Positions 34,135 through 47,640 are shown, counted from the first letter of the stretch. The stretch is 64,000 nucleotides of DNA from Megamerina dolium (GCA_963854835.1 OY978528.1:55528508-55592507), one strand, 5' to 3'. Numbers and translations are program-made. The notes: generated by a model from the sequence alone, not told the origin.

Positions 34135-35200
34135 TTTTCTGTGTATAGATTTTTTATTTTTAATAGAAGTATGAATCCATACTATCGATACACTTTTGCC
34201 ATATCAGCGGTAGCTCATTTATCACTCTGCCGTAGAAGCATATTTCATGGGAGTCGATGAACTTCTGGAAGGGACTTGTGAGTAAAATATTCACACTTCG
34301 GAATAAAATATTTTCCTATCAGAAAATTGTTCAAATTTCGAAAGAAGTGGTAGTCGATGCAGATGCAAGGTCGAGTGAATATGGTGGGTTACCGAGAGTT
34401 TCGAAATCCGACTCCTGTAGCTTTGCCACAGTCATTCGTGCAGTGTGTGGTCGCGCGTTATCATGCAAGAGGATTGTGGTTGATCAGTTGACCAATCTCC
34501 GCTGTTTAATCGCAAGATTTCGCATTATTTCATCCAGTTTCATGAAGCTGTGGTGGATTACACTGCCTGCAGACCACCAAACAGCCATCATCAGCTACTT
34601 CTGGTGGATGTTTCGTTTCGGGCAGCATTTCGGTGTTTCATCTCGATCCAACCACTGCCTGCGATTGTCGTAAAGGATCCATTTCTCATCGCACGTAACA
34701 ATTCGATTTAAAAATGATTCTCTTTTGTTGCGAGCAAAGAGCGAAAGGTAAGCTACGAGGTGACAGCATTTTTGGTCATCCTTCAATTTGTGTGGTACCC
34801 ACTTGTCCAGCTTTTTCACTTGGCCAATTTGACCTAAATGGATTAGTATTATTTGTCTAGACACCTCAAACATCAACGATAAATCATGTGCACTTTGGGT
34901 CGGTTTCGATTCGATTGTGGTTTTCAGCACGTCGTTATCCATCTTCGTCTCAGGTTATCCACGTGGTTCATTGGTGAGATCGAAGTCACCAGAACGGAAC
35001 TTCACACACCAACGGAATACTGTCTGTTTTGTTGTGACTTCAATGCCAAACACAGCGTTAATATTCCGAGCTGTTTAAGCCGCTTTGGTTCCTTGGCGGA
35101 ACCCGTATTTCATCAAAACACTTAAAACAATTTTGACTGTTTTTTGAATAAACAATCAAACAAAAAAATTTCCAACATTACCGAGATGGGGTAGATATTA
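34135..35200 (-). mobile_element. Mariner transposon of the SETMAR/cecropia type, decayed
   Basis: It reads leftward. A transposase pseudogene covers 35125 down to about 34200. I could not place terminal repeats with confidence: the plus-strand text TTGGGTATCATCCCAACCTG at 35217-35236 is a candidate 5' end, with no clear mate at 34.1 kb. Confidence 0.8.
34200..35125 (-). pseudogene. Mariner transposase (cecropia-like), broken
   Basis: The upstream part reads FGIEVTTKQTVFRWCVKFRS and GDFDLTNEPRG, the first helix-turn-helix and linker, then a stop. The frame at 34942-34595 starts MDNDVLKTTIESKPTQSAHD, followed by the second helix-turn-helix, then KKLDKWVPHKLKDDQK, RIVTCDEKWILYDNRRQWLD (first catalytic Asp) and PKRNIHQK. 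Farther left are frameshifted traces of the segment with the second and third Asp. It resembles the mariner class that gave rise to SETMAR in primates. It is not the same family as the mariners at 11.8 or 16.6 kb. Confidence 0.88.
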
Positions 35201-35250
35201 GAAATTGATTTCCTTTAATTGGGTATCATCCCAACCTGGCGTTCCATTTT

Positions 35251-38079
35251 AAAAGTTACCTTCGAAACATACACTCTTCACTAAAAATCCTTTGGATTAT
35301 TTAATATGAGCTCTGTGTACAATTTGTGATTGTTATCTGCTGACGAATGTGTCGCTTTTTCTGTAGATACAGAGTTTTAATTGTTTGTTTATTTCTCCTT
35401 TCTTTTTTAACATCAGTAACAAAAATAACGACATCCACAAATTTAGCAAGAAAATTGTGTGTATAAAAGCAAATAAGCAACAGCTTCACTATATATTTTT
35501 TTCCATATCCTTTGATTTATGCATGTGTTTATAGTTGTATGTGTACTCGTATACGCCCATTTCGCAATGCCTATGAGAAGCACATAAATACAATACTTAC
35601 CAATATAAAAGTAATATCATTTCAATCGTGACAACAATATCGTATTCACAATTTCATATGAATGAAATGACAGATTTGTGCCAATGGTAAAAAACAATAC
35701 ACAATATACACTTACCGCCCATTTTTGTGAACACACACACACACGCCCACACACGCATATATTTACAAGTACGTACATTCAATCTCTGTTTTATACAGAC
35801 AACCAAAAAAAAATAAAAAATTAATTAAATAAATATAAAATAAGCAACAAATCCAAGAGGCGGACATTTGTATGACAACTCTGTAACAGCAAGCAACGCC
35901 ATCCGTTGAATAGGACCAGCTGAGAACAGATAGACAGCATAGTATAGCCTGTTTGAAGTGACATGTTAATGCCAGAATTTAAATATTGTACAGCAAAAAA
36001 GGTATTTTAAAGATTTCAATGCTGTCATTTCAAATGTGTACTATGCCTGTACGATTAAGGATGACAATTGCACAAACAAAAGGTTGTCTTATAAATAATA
36101 AAGAGTCCAATCTTATTATAATTAATCCTCACTCACACTATTAATATCCAGGTTAAGTTTATATTAGAAATCTAATTGCTATATTAAAGAGAAAAACACG
36201 CTTAAAGCGAATATGAAAACAGAAGAAAAATTAGCTAAACAAACAAAATAAAATATGCACTCGTATGTAGGTATAAATAAATGAAGGAACCTTTGCATGT
36301 AAACATTCCATTTCCGCCATTAACATGATTTTCAAAATAAAATTTGAAAGTGTGTGGCCGTTTGTACGAGTCTGTGGTAAACTTTTCATAAATAAAACGA
36401 ATTAACGAACATATTCTTAGGCGCAAAAGAAAAACCATAAAGACGATGACCACAAAACGTAACAACAACACAAACCGATTTACGATAAACAGAGCAGAAA
36501 ACAGCACACAATAGTAGTGTAACCTCTGGTAAGCTGAGTAAGTGGAGGAAGCGCCAAAAAAAAACAAAAAAAAACAAAGTTAACATTAATATTCACACTC
36601 TTATGCTTTGAACATAAATTGCCTTTCAACAGTCAACAGTCAGTAAGCTAACTGCTGTTGTTCAAACATACACACACACACACACACACTCACACATAAT
36701 GAAAGATGGGCGTTCTCGTATGAAACGCCTACCAAAAAGCAATGATGTGCATTCATTGTGCGATTATAAATGAAAATAAAAGAAAATCATACACCTTATG
36801 GCAGGAATAATGTGCAAAAAACAACAATATTGCCTATATTAAGGGGCATGAGCAAAGTCAATGAATCGAGCTGTAGCAGTATGGTGGTAGGTAGCGAGAA
36901 GAGTAGTGAAATTGGTATATTCAAGTGAAAAGAATAAATATATGAAAAAATAAACATGAATTAACATGCAACAATATTATTTCCACCTCAAGTCATGCCG
37001 CAAAATTTACCCAAGGGATATATTAATTTTGCACATACACCCACACACACACAGACATACTCAATAGAACACATGATTTCATACCCATGCAATCATAGGC
37101 CGTACGAGTACACCGTACATACAGTGTCGATGATGGGCTGCTTTTTGTACCTAAACGTTTAGTTTATTTGATGTTATTGCTATTTGCGTGCCTTTATACA
37201 TGGTGGTTCAATATGTACTTCCTATACTGAAAGTCGTGAAAAAATAAAAAACTAAAATGTAAAATTTTGAAAACTGCCCATGTGATAAATGATTATCATT
37301 TTAGTGATTAAGTGATGATTATCATTTTGGGCTGCATATTTTCCGTAGAGAGCAAAGCAAAATATTCAATCATTACCGAAATATGGAATTGGATCTGAAA
37401 AGGTTGGAAAAAAATGCACTTTTTCAAAATATCTAATTTCAAAATACAAATAATATGGATTTTCGTAAAAATCAAATTTTCCTTTATTTCGGCTCCATTC
37501 CGTAGAAAGAAGATATGGAGAAATTAAAAAGGTTTCCAGAAATGTTCCCATTCTCTGTTGTACAAGGTGGTCAACCTTGGGTCGAGAACTAATATTAAGA
37601 TGTCTGTTTTTATTCAATTATTACCACCGAGAAAAAGTTCAAAAACTCTTTCCAATTTACACACGACACTTGAAAAGTTAAGACTCTGAGTGTTTCAATA
37701 TCTTGCGATATCAGTGATATAATTATGGCTTTACGACCGCATCGGTAGCGATTTTGAATCATTTTTATATTATATTATATTGTGGATTATGGCCCACTCC
37801 ATTGCTTACTCAATTCTAAATAATTTGTAGTGTTGTAAAACTGTCAAGAACATCATTATAGCGCTTGCGCATTCAAGAATATGGCTGATGTTGGTGAAAA
37901 TGCGCTCAAAGTTCTGAAATTTCTAATTCGTCTGCAGTATTTAAGCATTATTTTTCTATATTGTAGCTGCATGATTTTGGACATTGGAGTAGAATTAAAA
38001 AATATGGTTGAGTTTCATATTAAAATTCACCATATTAGCTTATATCTCCCGGTTTTAATAAGAACTGGAACTATAACAT
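35251..38079. other. AT-rich intronic DNA with (CA)n tracts
   Basis: It contains (CA)-rich runs at about 35732-35757 and 36668-36693. A direct repeat of TGATTATCATTTT occurs at about 37289-37327. Open frames at 36235-36586 are Phe/Val-rich by composition. No exon is recognised. Confidence 0.5.
36668..36693. repeat. Dinucleotide microsatellite (CA)n
   Basis: About eleven CA units in tandem, with a CT interruption at the right end. Confidence 0.85.
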
Positions 38080-38592
38080 ATGGATAGCGTAGACTTTTCC
38101 ACCAGATTGAGTGTAGGAAAAAAAAATCATATGGAATTTTGGAGAAGATCACATGTTTCTGAAAAGTTAAACTTCTTAATCTCTGGGTATATTAATAGGC
38201 AACATTTCCACATATGGGGTTTCTCGAAAGTCAACAAAACAGCAACACATAGCTCAAATTGGGCCCAAAAATCTACTTTTTGTGACAAAGGTTCTCAGGT
38301 CTTTCTTATTTTAATATCATCAAAAATTCTCCCAGATTGTACAATATAAATCCATTTTTTCAGAATTGGCTAAAATGTTATGCTCAATAATGAGCATAAT
38401 ATTCCCAAAGTAACCAATGAATTTGTTGTCGAAAGCATACAGTTCCAACCTGACATTTATCGAGTGCAACCTTGGGTATTTGAGTCAAAAGGTCACATTC
38501 TTTTTTATGTCAATTGGCAGCCAAAATTATGTTATCCTAGAGTTTTGTCTATGCTGCGAATCAATAATGAAATTTGTATATCAAATATTTGA
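38080..38592 (+). pseudogene. Possible remnant of a mariner-like transposase
   Basis: The frame at 38080-38349 contains KLNFLISGYINRQHFHIWGF. This resembles the DEAHF-x-x-x-GYVNKQN-x-RIWG segment around the first catalytic Asp of an insect mariner-like transposase family, possibly the one at 23.5 kb. The Asp-Glu itself is not preserved, and the following text is not clearly homologous. A third frame (38380-38592) has no recognised domain. This is weak evidence. Confidence 0.3.
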
Positions 38593-40649
38593 TTAATACA
38601 AAATATTTCGTGAAATTTCTATGTATATTTTCAAATATGTATATATAAGTTCCTCAAATCAAAATTGAAACATCCTGTATTTTCTATGGGCATATCGACA
38701 CCTAAAAGTGTGTTAAGAAAATTTCATTTTTGCGCCATTTCATTGATATTTATTCTTTATGCTTTATTTATTTCATACCTTATTTCATAATAATTTCAAT
38801 GAAATTAAGCACATAATAACAATAAAATTACATTGATGCTCCCTATGTACCTTCAGGCGCTTTCCACAAACCATTTGAGACCATTGTGTACCATTAAAAT
38901 ATTAGCTAGTCGCCTGTATATATATGAATTTCTATTGTACAAATATACATACATATAACTTTGTTGATCAGTTCTATGTAGAGCTGCACATACATTTATG
39001 CATAGAAACATTATTTAAGCCATTTAAGTACATACTTGAAGCGAAATATTTTTATCGCAACCATTTTTATTGTTGGCAGCTAATTGAAAACATTAAGCTT
39101 TAATGGTAAAACTTTTTGACTTTACTTGGCACATACATACTCGTAGGTATATATTCTCATTATTTGCCAGTTAGAAACATTCAAAATTTACACGAGTAGA
39201 CATCCAACCATGCCATGTTATAAACGGAAATCAGGTTTATAGTGGGCGCGGGTGAATTTAATTCAGTCAAACAAATACTATCTATGTTTCGCTGTGTTGG
39301 AAGTGAAGCAACTTTGAGGTGTGATTTTGATTGTTATTTTGTAAATTCACTGAGACATTTGTACAACATTAAGTGGTATATCCTGTTTGTTGGTAGTTTT
39401 TAAGTGCTTCCTAATGGAATATTGCCATCTTGTAAAAGTAGTACATGTAGATATAATTGTACATACGAGTACTTACATAGTAGCTTGCTATGTTCTATAT
39501 ATATGTACTGTTTTTTATTCCACATATTAAGCTCTAATTGAATTTGTACCAAAATCAATGTAATTGCTTATTGTAATTAGCAATACACAGGGTAATTAAA
39601 CAATAAAACTTTTGTTAACGAACTTTAAGTAATTGAGATGATTATTTTATTGTATTATTTTCATTAATTCTTTTTTAACTTCTAATTAAATCTACATCTA
39701 CTACATCTACTTCACATGATACTGAGGTAAATGTGTTATAAGCAAGTATTTCTACCAATAAAATGATTGGATGGGTTTTATTTTTCGTGCGAATTTTATA
39801 CCTTCTACCTTTTTCATTTCATAAACTCGGCTTAATATTTTTTGAGATTAATAATCTGCCAAAATTTGCATATCAATTGTTACTTTATCTTATAAGTACT
39901 CAGTTACTAAAGAATCGCCCTAAAGTTATGCTATACTTGTTAACCTACAATTGGTCTATACATTCAACTCGGCCCTCTGCTGGAAGTTTAAGTGAAACAT
40001 AAATTACACAGCCATAAAAAAAATGATATTGTCCAACAGACGAATTAAATATTTCTATACTTATGTTGAGTCGGTGAATTCGAATACGTAGTGATTTGCC
40101 TCGGTCAGAATATAACATTCGTTACAATAACCAGAATCGCCCAAGAGCAGTAAAGTTTATGACCAACCATTACTTATTTTTCTCCTCACCTTTTGTAAAT
40201 ATAGTTATCATCTATATCTATATCATAAATGAGATCTCCTACAAAATTGACGTTTTTATAAATTTTGCTCTCATCGCATCCACGACGACCACAGAGGAGT
40301 AAACCTTATGATTGACTTCCATTAATTTTTACTATTTAACATTTTTGGGGAACATACTTATGCTCTACCCACCCTCCTTAGTAAGACTCCCGTGTACAAA
40401 ATGAACGTAAATACATCTTTAAATCGACAAATATCGCCATAAGTGCCCAGAAATCGCCCGTAGAGTGACAAAATGTATGACATACCTCCAATAATTTTTC
40501 TGCCCCAAAAGTACAAAATTTATGTTTTTATAAAATTGAGACAACAGAAATAAACAGAATATACGATTCAGTACTTTCAGAGGTCACCTATAAATAAATA
40601 TACGTCTGGTATTGCTCTATTTAATTTGTTCAAATAATCTGCGTTAACA
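38593..40649. other. AT-rich intronic DNA, no gene seen
   Basis: Only short low-complexity frames occur. A block at about 40360-40520 is less AT-rich but has no recognised family. Confidence 0.5.
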
Positions 40650-40965
40650 AATAAATAAATAAATAAGAGCCCTACGGGGCACTTATAGGCACCGAAGAGC
40701 TCTTTGGCTGAGCTTATCTTTCAGTACTGTTGTACGTGTTAAATTTTTGGACTGTATTAGAAGGGACCCACCTAGCCGGTACCGTATGGTAAATCAGTGT
40801 AACATCAGTTTTTCTGAGCTTTGCCACAAAGCTTTTTTAGAAGCGTTTTCATGGCAAAGTGTTACTGCCGGAAGAAATGTCAATTACTCGACGACAGGTG
40901 GGTAGCGTTCGAAAGAAAAATCTTTGCGATATTACACATTGAACCAATGACCTACAGATCAGAGG
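40650..40965 (-). mobile_element. tRNA-derived SINE, head damaged
   Basis: It reads leftward. The AAATAAATAAATAA tail, hairpin region, and body blocks (TTAGAAGGGACCCACCTAGC, TTTTTCTGAGCTTTGCCACA, GTTACTGCCGGAAGAA, CGACAGGTGGGTAGCGTTCG) are all present. The head keeps TTGAACCAATGACCTACAGA and TCAG and then stops, so the A box is gone. The RNase H-type LINE follows about 65 bases to the right. Confidence 0.88.
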
Positions 40966-41029
40966 TATATTTAGAAGTTTTATTATGAAAATCAACAACC
41001 ACGGGCCACTTTTTTTATTTTTTGGAACA

Positions 41030-42275
41030 ATAAAAAATCAAGCACAGCACTCAGACATTTATTGGTCCATTGTACTGCGCTCGAAGTTCCATTTTATTGT
41101 TTTTTAACTCTACCCATTTTCTGAAGAAATCGGAGTAGATTCTGTGGCGCTAATGACCCAAGGGTTTCGGCTCTCAGCACGTCCGTGCCAAAGATCTCAA
41201 ACCTGATTCGAGCGAAAGCAGGGCAGACACATAAAAAGTGGTCTGCCGTCTCATCTTTTTCTTCACAGGCTGGGCAAAGTGCACTGCCTCTTAGTCCTAC
41301 CTTTTCCATGTGCTTTGCCCATAGAAAGTGATCTGTTACCAAGCCGTATAGCATTCAGCAATCACCTCTGCCTAGAGATAGGAGTAAATGCAACCATTTG
41401 TCCGATATATTCGGTAACATGGACTTCATCCATCTGCAGCCTCTCTCGGCCTGCCAGATCGACTGTGGCCTTGATGGCTGAAACGGGTAGTGGCAATATA
41501 ACTCAGGGCCGATTAAATCAGCCACAGAACCTTCTCTTGCTATTGCATCAGAAGTCTGATTGTCTACAAATCACACGTGGCCAGGGACCTACATCAGCGA
41601 TAAACTATTATGTCTTCCGACATAATTTAGCCTTGATTTGCAGAACTCCACTATCTTGGAAGTGATTGTCCAAGACCAGCAGCGCAGCCTGACTGTCACT
41701 GCAGACACAAATAGACTTGCCTTTCAGCCTCTGGTCCACGATATAATCCATCGTCCTCTGTATTGCATACACCACTGCTTGAAAGACAGATGCATACATA
41801 CTAAGGGCAAAGAAAAGTTGAGTTCCGTTAGATTCCACGAAGACTCCAGAACCAGAACCTTCTTCAGTCCTGGAGCCATCAGTGAAAATGCGGACGCAAA
41901 ATCTATCAGCCTCAGGGTCTGATCAGGAGCTATCCGCAGGCACATCTACTTTATACCGCTTTTGTAGTAGACCGTCTGGAATCCCAGGGCATAGACAGAG
42001 CTAACAAGTTCAAGCCTGTGCCACTGCTGTCCAGAACCGGAATAGGGTCATCCTTGGATGAAAAAGACATGTGGGGAAAGATTCATCGTAGCATCACGAG
42101 CTAGGCCAGATGTGGTAGGGAAGGCCCCAGAACAACATAAAGCCACAGTGCGTTGTAACCTTGATAAGGTTCTCTTTACTTCCACAAGGGATAGTCGACT
42201 CATCCAGGCTACCGATGCATAAGAGATGATTGGTCTTATCATAGCAGTGTAGATCCATAGGACCTTGCTAGGTGA
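41030..42275 (-). mobile_element. RNase H-bearing non-LTR retrotransposon (I/LOA/R1 group), 5'-truncated
   Basis: It reads leftward, from the end of the RT domain through RNase H and a C-terminal zinc finger to a stop at 41094 and a short 3' UTR. It is a different lineage from the copy at 20.5-22 kb, judging by the C-terminal finger sequence. Confidence 0.85.
41094..42242 (-). pseudogene. ORF2 C-terminal half: RT thumb, RNase H, CCHC-type finger
   Basis: Reading leftward, 42242-42048 gives MIRPIISYASVAWMSRLSLV and LQRTVALCCSGAFPTTSG, the region after the RT palm. In a second frame near 41880-41840 is TDGSRTEEGSGSGV, the RNase H first Asp. 41838-41608 gives ALSMYASVFQAVVYAIQRTM (the Glu position is Val here) and ICVCSDSQAALLVLD (second Asp). 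Last, 41354-41094 gives LVTDHFLWAKHMEKVGL and CPACEEKDETADHFLCVCPA, the C-terminal finger. The three frames differ, so at least two frameshifts exist. Confidence 0.87.
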
Positions 42276-44545
42276 AAGTCCTCACTTAAGGGCCACTTAC
42301 TCTATTGCAAATATGTCCATATGATAAATATACCAATCTCCATATACGACATTCCTATTTAATAGAAACATTAATGTAAAATATTTAATAAAAAATTTAA
42401 TAAAGAAATAATATACATTCTTCTACATAGATTGTAGTATGTATGGTTGTTCATAATTTATAGCATTTGTTGAATGGCCTTTAAGCCACACCTAATAATA
42501 TTTCACAGACATTTATGTAGGCACACATATGTAAATATTTAATCTAAACGGGTAGAATTCCCTTAAGTGTATTTAAAACAGTCATAATAATAACAATAAC
42601 AATTACAAACATAATACAGCAACAGCAGGAGTGTCGTAAAAATCTAAAAAGAACAAAACATATCAATATATTTCCCATCATATGCTCATATCCTAAGAAT
42701 ATGTAAATAAACATGAATACATATCGACAATTGTATATGGGAGTTTCCCAGAAAATTAAAAAGAAAATAAAGTGGACTTTTACTTTTACTTATCTAAGAT
42801 GTAATATTGACAACTCAAGCTCTGATAACGAAGTTCTTCATTATAGAACATAAGGCTCTAGATTGGAAAAATGGCGTTGGAGAAGGACCCTTGTATGTTA
42901 TATATAGTTCGTCTTATGAAACAGGCTTAATATTTATATTTTACTTCAATAGCAATTAGACATTCGAACTTTAATTCTTTTTGGAGAAAAAATATTCCAA
43001 GTCTCATTTTATGTAGCATCCATAGCGCTGTACACAAGATTAGCCTATCGCCTATCTTGAAATCAACCGCTCGGCTATCACTTTATTTTGACTTTATTCA
43101 CTATTCTTCAAATTTTTTCCCAAACGACTATCGCGCTCGTAACCCAGTAAATGCCTTCTTACATAGTGTAGTGCTTGTTTATTATGCGTCTACAAACTTA
43201 TGTGAATATTGACTGCTGTTGCTGACGTTTTGGTAAAAAGAAAAATATTGATATTTTTCACCAAGGGCTTTCACTACATACATCCATATGCTCTACACAA
43301 GTATCTGTACAAGTAATCGTATATACAGCCAAATGCTATTAATATTTTCATATGTCCAGCATGAATATGTGCTTAAGTTCAGTTTCATTCAATGAATGAA
43401 AAAGTCTTCTGTGTACATATATTAGTATGTATGTACATATTTGTCTGTAAACACATGTTGTACTATATAAATATATTATATTTACTATATTTACTAGTAT
43501 TGTTTGGCCTATTATTGTTGAATAATTGATCTAAAGCAGTTTGACTACTGATAACTGAAATTACTTTATTTTCATTCTAATACTCACACAGTTTTTTTTT
43601 ACTTGACTATTATTGTTGTTGCTGATGTTCTTGAAATTTTGGCACACGCCAAACGGAAATCATTTAATCGAATTCGTGCCAAAAGTTAGTAAATCATTCA
43701 GAGTTTACATACCTCTCTACTTAAGTATGTATTCTGCTTGTAGGTACATAATATACATAGTATTGTATTAGTTTTGTACTATCATGAATATTTCATAAGT
43801 AAGAGCTAACGTAGAAAATTAACGAAGTGTTTATTATTAGCAAACGATTTGTAATACAATACCACAACAATACGATGACATATGATTAATAATATTATAC
43901 TATGTATTGTATATACTAGGCACGAGTAGTACTTTACATGAATTTGCACGTTTTACTATAGAAGTTTGATAAGTAAGCATAAGTAGTAGTATTTTGAGAA
44001 GTTTAATGAACTTTTTCAGAAATTTCGTATGTAATAATTTTATACTCTTGTACTATACAAATAATATGATGACAGAGCACAAATGTTACTGTGTTAGGAT
44101 TATCAAATGACATCCATTGCGTTAATTTGAAAAATAAATCGAGCTATAAAAAAATTTAAGTTATAATTTAAAAATCCTTTGGAGAACAATAGAATTTCAA
44201 AGTTCATAGATTCCAAAAAAAAAAAAATGAAAAATCTAGAAAATAAAATATAATTAAAAATTTCCAAAAGTTCTCTATAACCTAACAAAAAATGTTTTAT
44301 TTAAGGGTTAGTTCCAAAGCCTTGCGAAATGAGCACTTAAAAAAATATACGCTATATATTTTATGGAAGCACTAGTGTAGTGACTTCAAAATTAATCAAA
44401 TTCACAGTAATTTGTTAATTACTTAATTAAGTAATATTAAAACTTCAGTGTTTCGTTAACTATTTGTTAAATCCCTTAAGTGTCGTTCGTTAACCATTAG
44501 TTGAGCAAGCTGATACTGCATAAATAGTTATTTCCTTGATAATAA
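42276..44545. other. AT-rich intronic DNA, no gene seen
   Basis: Near 42276-42300 'gtcctcacttaagggccac' resembles part of the repeat at 6.74 kb. The rest holds no recognised gene or family. Confidence 0.5.
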
Positions 44546-44549
44546 TCCG

Positions 44550-45343
44550 ATATAGATGGCGGCAGTAGTTTGAAAAATATTACTTTGTTGAAAAGTGGCA
44601 ACTTCATAAAACATATGTTTTAAGTTTCAAAGCGCCACGTTGTTTAGTATTTTTTTTTTGGGCCATAGAAAGTTAACGACCTCAGTGAATTTGTAAACAT
44701 GGAAAAAATTGGTAACCGTTATGTAATTCAATACTTTCATTTGAAAGGTCTCAGTCCAACGAATATTTAGGCCGATCTAGATTCTACTCTGGGGGAGTCT
44801 GCTTCGTAGTGGTCGAGCAATTGATGTGGCCACACCAGAAACGGTTAACAGAATCCACAAAATGGTATTGGATGATCGCCGGCTGAAAGTGCGTCAGCTA
44901 GGTGAAATTACAGGCATTTCAAAAAGTGCTATATATCGTATATTGACCGAAAATTTGGAGATGAAAAGCTGTATGCAAGATGGGTGCCGCGTTTGCTCAC
45001 AATAGAACAAAAACAATGTCGTGAAGATGTTTCTATAGAGTGTTTGGCGATGTTTCACAGTAAACATGTATGAGACATGGGTCTACCACTTCACAACTTA
45101 AGACAAAGGAGCAGTCCAAACAGTGGACTGAAAGGGGAGAATCGTGTCCAAAGAAGGCGAAGACAGTTCCATCTGTAGGCAAGGTTATGGTGTCTCTTTT
45201 TTAAGCAGAGTATCGAAGCTATAGAATAACGCTGGAAAAAGTGTATAGAGCTAAGAGGAGGTTATGATGAGAAATAAACAAAAATGTTCCCAAATTTGTT
45301 GTTTTCTTTGTTTGGGGAGCTCTGGGACAGCCCTTGTATAGCG
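44550..45343 (+). mobile_element. Mariner transposon, internally deleted, sister of the 16.55 kb copy
   Basis: It starts within the leader (GATGGCGGCAGTAGTTTGAA) and lacks the left terminal repeat. The right repeat, GAGCTCTGGGACAGCCCTTG followed by TATA (45318-45341), complements the left repeat of the 16.55 kb copy. At about 790 bp it lacks the middle of the transposase. Confidence 0.87.
44699..45275 (+). pseudogene. Mariner transposase remnant
   Basis: It begins MEKIGNRYVIQYFHLKGLSP and stops at a TAG eight codons later. Further frames give PETVNRIHKMVLDDRRLKVR, ISKSAIYRILTENLEM and a WVPRLLTIEQKQ-like piece. The first catalytic Asp is absent, with YETWVYHFTT in its place. After the SVGKVMVS segment the sequence jumps straight to IEAIE-RWKKCIELRGGYDEK-like C-terminal text, so the second and third catalytic Asp residues are deleted. 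Non-functional. Confidence 0.85.
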
Positions 45344-47388
45344 CATAACATAATACATACTCTTTTCGGCAACACTAAAGATTAATCATCCTTAATACAT
45401 TATAACTTTACATTTTCTGTGCATTTTTAAAATATATCTTATGTAAATAGAATAGCAAACAAAAAAATATTTTTTTTGTAGTTGCAAATTTTCCTTATTT
45501 TAGGCTCTGGTTTGCAGCGTATAAAAAAGTAGGCATAAGCTATGTATGGCCGAATTTTAAAATATAAAATTATACGCAGAGATTATCTTAAACAGTTAAA
45601 CGCATGATTATGTATTCACGTTTCATCACACTAATTAACAATAATCATATGTAGAGCTAGCTTTATATACTTATAGTGTATGAATATCAATGTACTTATG
45701 TATATGAGCTCGAGTAATGAGTATGTATGTAGGTATATGGTTTACTTACCATGCGTCACCAAATTTGTTAAATATATGAGGAACATCAACTTGCGATTGG
45801 TAAAATGGCTGGGAAAAATATTCAGCGTAATTAGCATTAATTTGATGACAGTAATTATGAACATTTTGAAGCGGCAGCATCAACAACAACAGCTGTAGCA
45901 ACAAATATGTGCACGTGTGCGATGAATATGTTAAATAATTTCGGTTGTAGAAATAATTTGGGTTAATTTTTATTTTTACTTTTATTTTTTCCGATTCTTT
46001 TGGCAGGTGCAGGATATGTTTTTGTGGTGGAAATTAAATTTTTTTTGATTATGTTACATGGGATAAATTTCAGTTGTTGTTAATAAACATTTTCGACAAT
46101 TTGATGAATTTATTTACATTGTCGCTTAATTCGTGTTGTATGTGTATTTTATTATTATCCTTTTTTTTTTGCAATTAGTTTCAATTTAATTGTATTCTGT
46201 TTTCATTGCAAAATTTATTTAATTTTTATTCTTGTTTTTCTGTTGTTGTTATTTCTGTTGTCATAACTATTGTTTTCTGCATTCCTCATTTGTTGGCATT
46301 TTTTGTGCTCATATTTAATATAGCTTAAAGCATATTTTAATAGTTTCTTTACACATGCAAGTACTGTGACTATCCAATAACAGCAAAAATACCAAAAATC
46401 ATGGGTAACATAATTCAATTTTTTTTTTATGTTGAAAATGGAACATGCATTATTAACACTTTCACAATGAGGTTAATTTTTTTGGTGTTTTTATATTAAA
46501 AGTTTTTTTAATCAACTTTTTATTTGAGGTTTCTGGCTTGTTCTACTTCGATGTGGTTGTTAATTTTTATATTGTGCTATATTTAAGTAAAAATAAACAA
46601 ATTTTTATTTTTATTTGATACACATGATTCAGTTGTTGCAGCAATGCCAGCAACATCTATAACAATTTATTAAATGATTTATGAATATATACTCAATATA
46701 TACATGTTTGTATATATAGCATACATTTAAATGTATATGTGCCATCAACTTCCTGCATCACAATTTTGCTTTCCTCATTTTGATGCTTTATATGACATAC
46801 GATATTATTGTGCATGAGTGTATACGTGTGTGTGTGTGTGTGTGAAACAGTGTCATTTCATTTCATTCATTTCATACACTACACAGGATTGTGTGAGCAC
46901 TTGCATATTCGCACATGCATATATACATTTGCATGTACAACAATATAACGAACAAAATAAATGAAATTGTTAAATGAATTAAAAATGAAATAAAAGACAA
47001 ATGCAAAAACAAAAGCAATTGTTGTAAATAATTAAATTTTTCCACAAATTGTATATAACATACGAGTATGAGTATGAAGGCATGTATTGTAAAAAGCAGT
47101 GGATAGAAAAAATCATTTTCATATTTGTTTAATATTAATAATAATAATTTTTTCTTTTTGTATGCTTTTAAATTAATTTGTTATTCATGCAAAATGAGTG
47201 ATAATATAGAAAGTATAAAATTAATGAGAAATTTAATGTATGATAGTTTCCTGAAGTCTTTGAATCAACTGAATTACACTTTAGTGAGTTTAAAGGTCCT
47301 ATTTCGCACAATTTCTCAAAGTGTACAAATAAAAAGGCGGCCCGAAATGAAAATAATTTTTTTTATGTACTTATATATGTGAAATATG
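45344..47388. other. AT-rich intronic DNA with simple repeats
   Basis: It contains a (GT)n run at 46826-46844 and TCATT-type repeats at 46853-46876. T-rich tracts lie around 46010-46150 and 46420-46620. No exon is recognised. Confidence 0.5.
46826..46844. repeat. Dinucleotide microsatellite (GT)n
   Basis: About nine GT units. Confidence 0.85.
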
Positions 47389-47640
47389 GATGCCATAGCT
47401 CAGTCATTAGTATGTTGGTCTTCTGATTTGTAGGTAGTAGGCTCAACCCCGGATAAAGCACAACTTCAATATCGAAAATATTTTTTTTTCGAACGGTATC
47501 CACCTGTCGGGAAGCAATTGGCAATTCTTCCGGCTGTAACGTTTTGCCATGGAAAGCTTCTAAAAGAGTTCTGCGACAAAGCTCAGTAAAAGTGATGTCA
47601 CAGGGTTTCTCCCGTTCGGAACCGGCTCGATACAAAATTT
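47389..47640 (+). mobile_element. tRNA-derived SINE, 3'-truncated
   Basis: The head is ATGCCATAGCTCAGTCATTA then CTTCTGATTTGTAGGTAG and a decayed B box (GGCTCAACCCC). The body runs through GGCAATTCTTCCGGCTGTAA and GTTCGGAACCGGCT and then stops; the hairpin and tail are missing. The minus-strand frame at 47363-47635 is a shadow. Confidence 0.88.

Noticed and set aside
36235..36586. Phe/Val/Leu-rich minus-strand frames that look like membrane proteins (also 18715-18957, 22139-22396 and 56456-56732)
   Set aside because: Composition effect of T-rich DNA; there are no splice sites, homology or codon structure.
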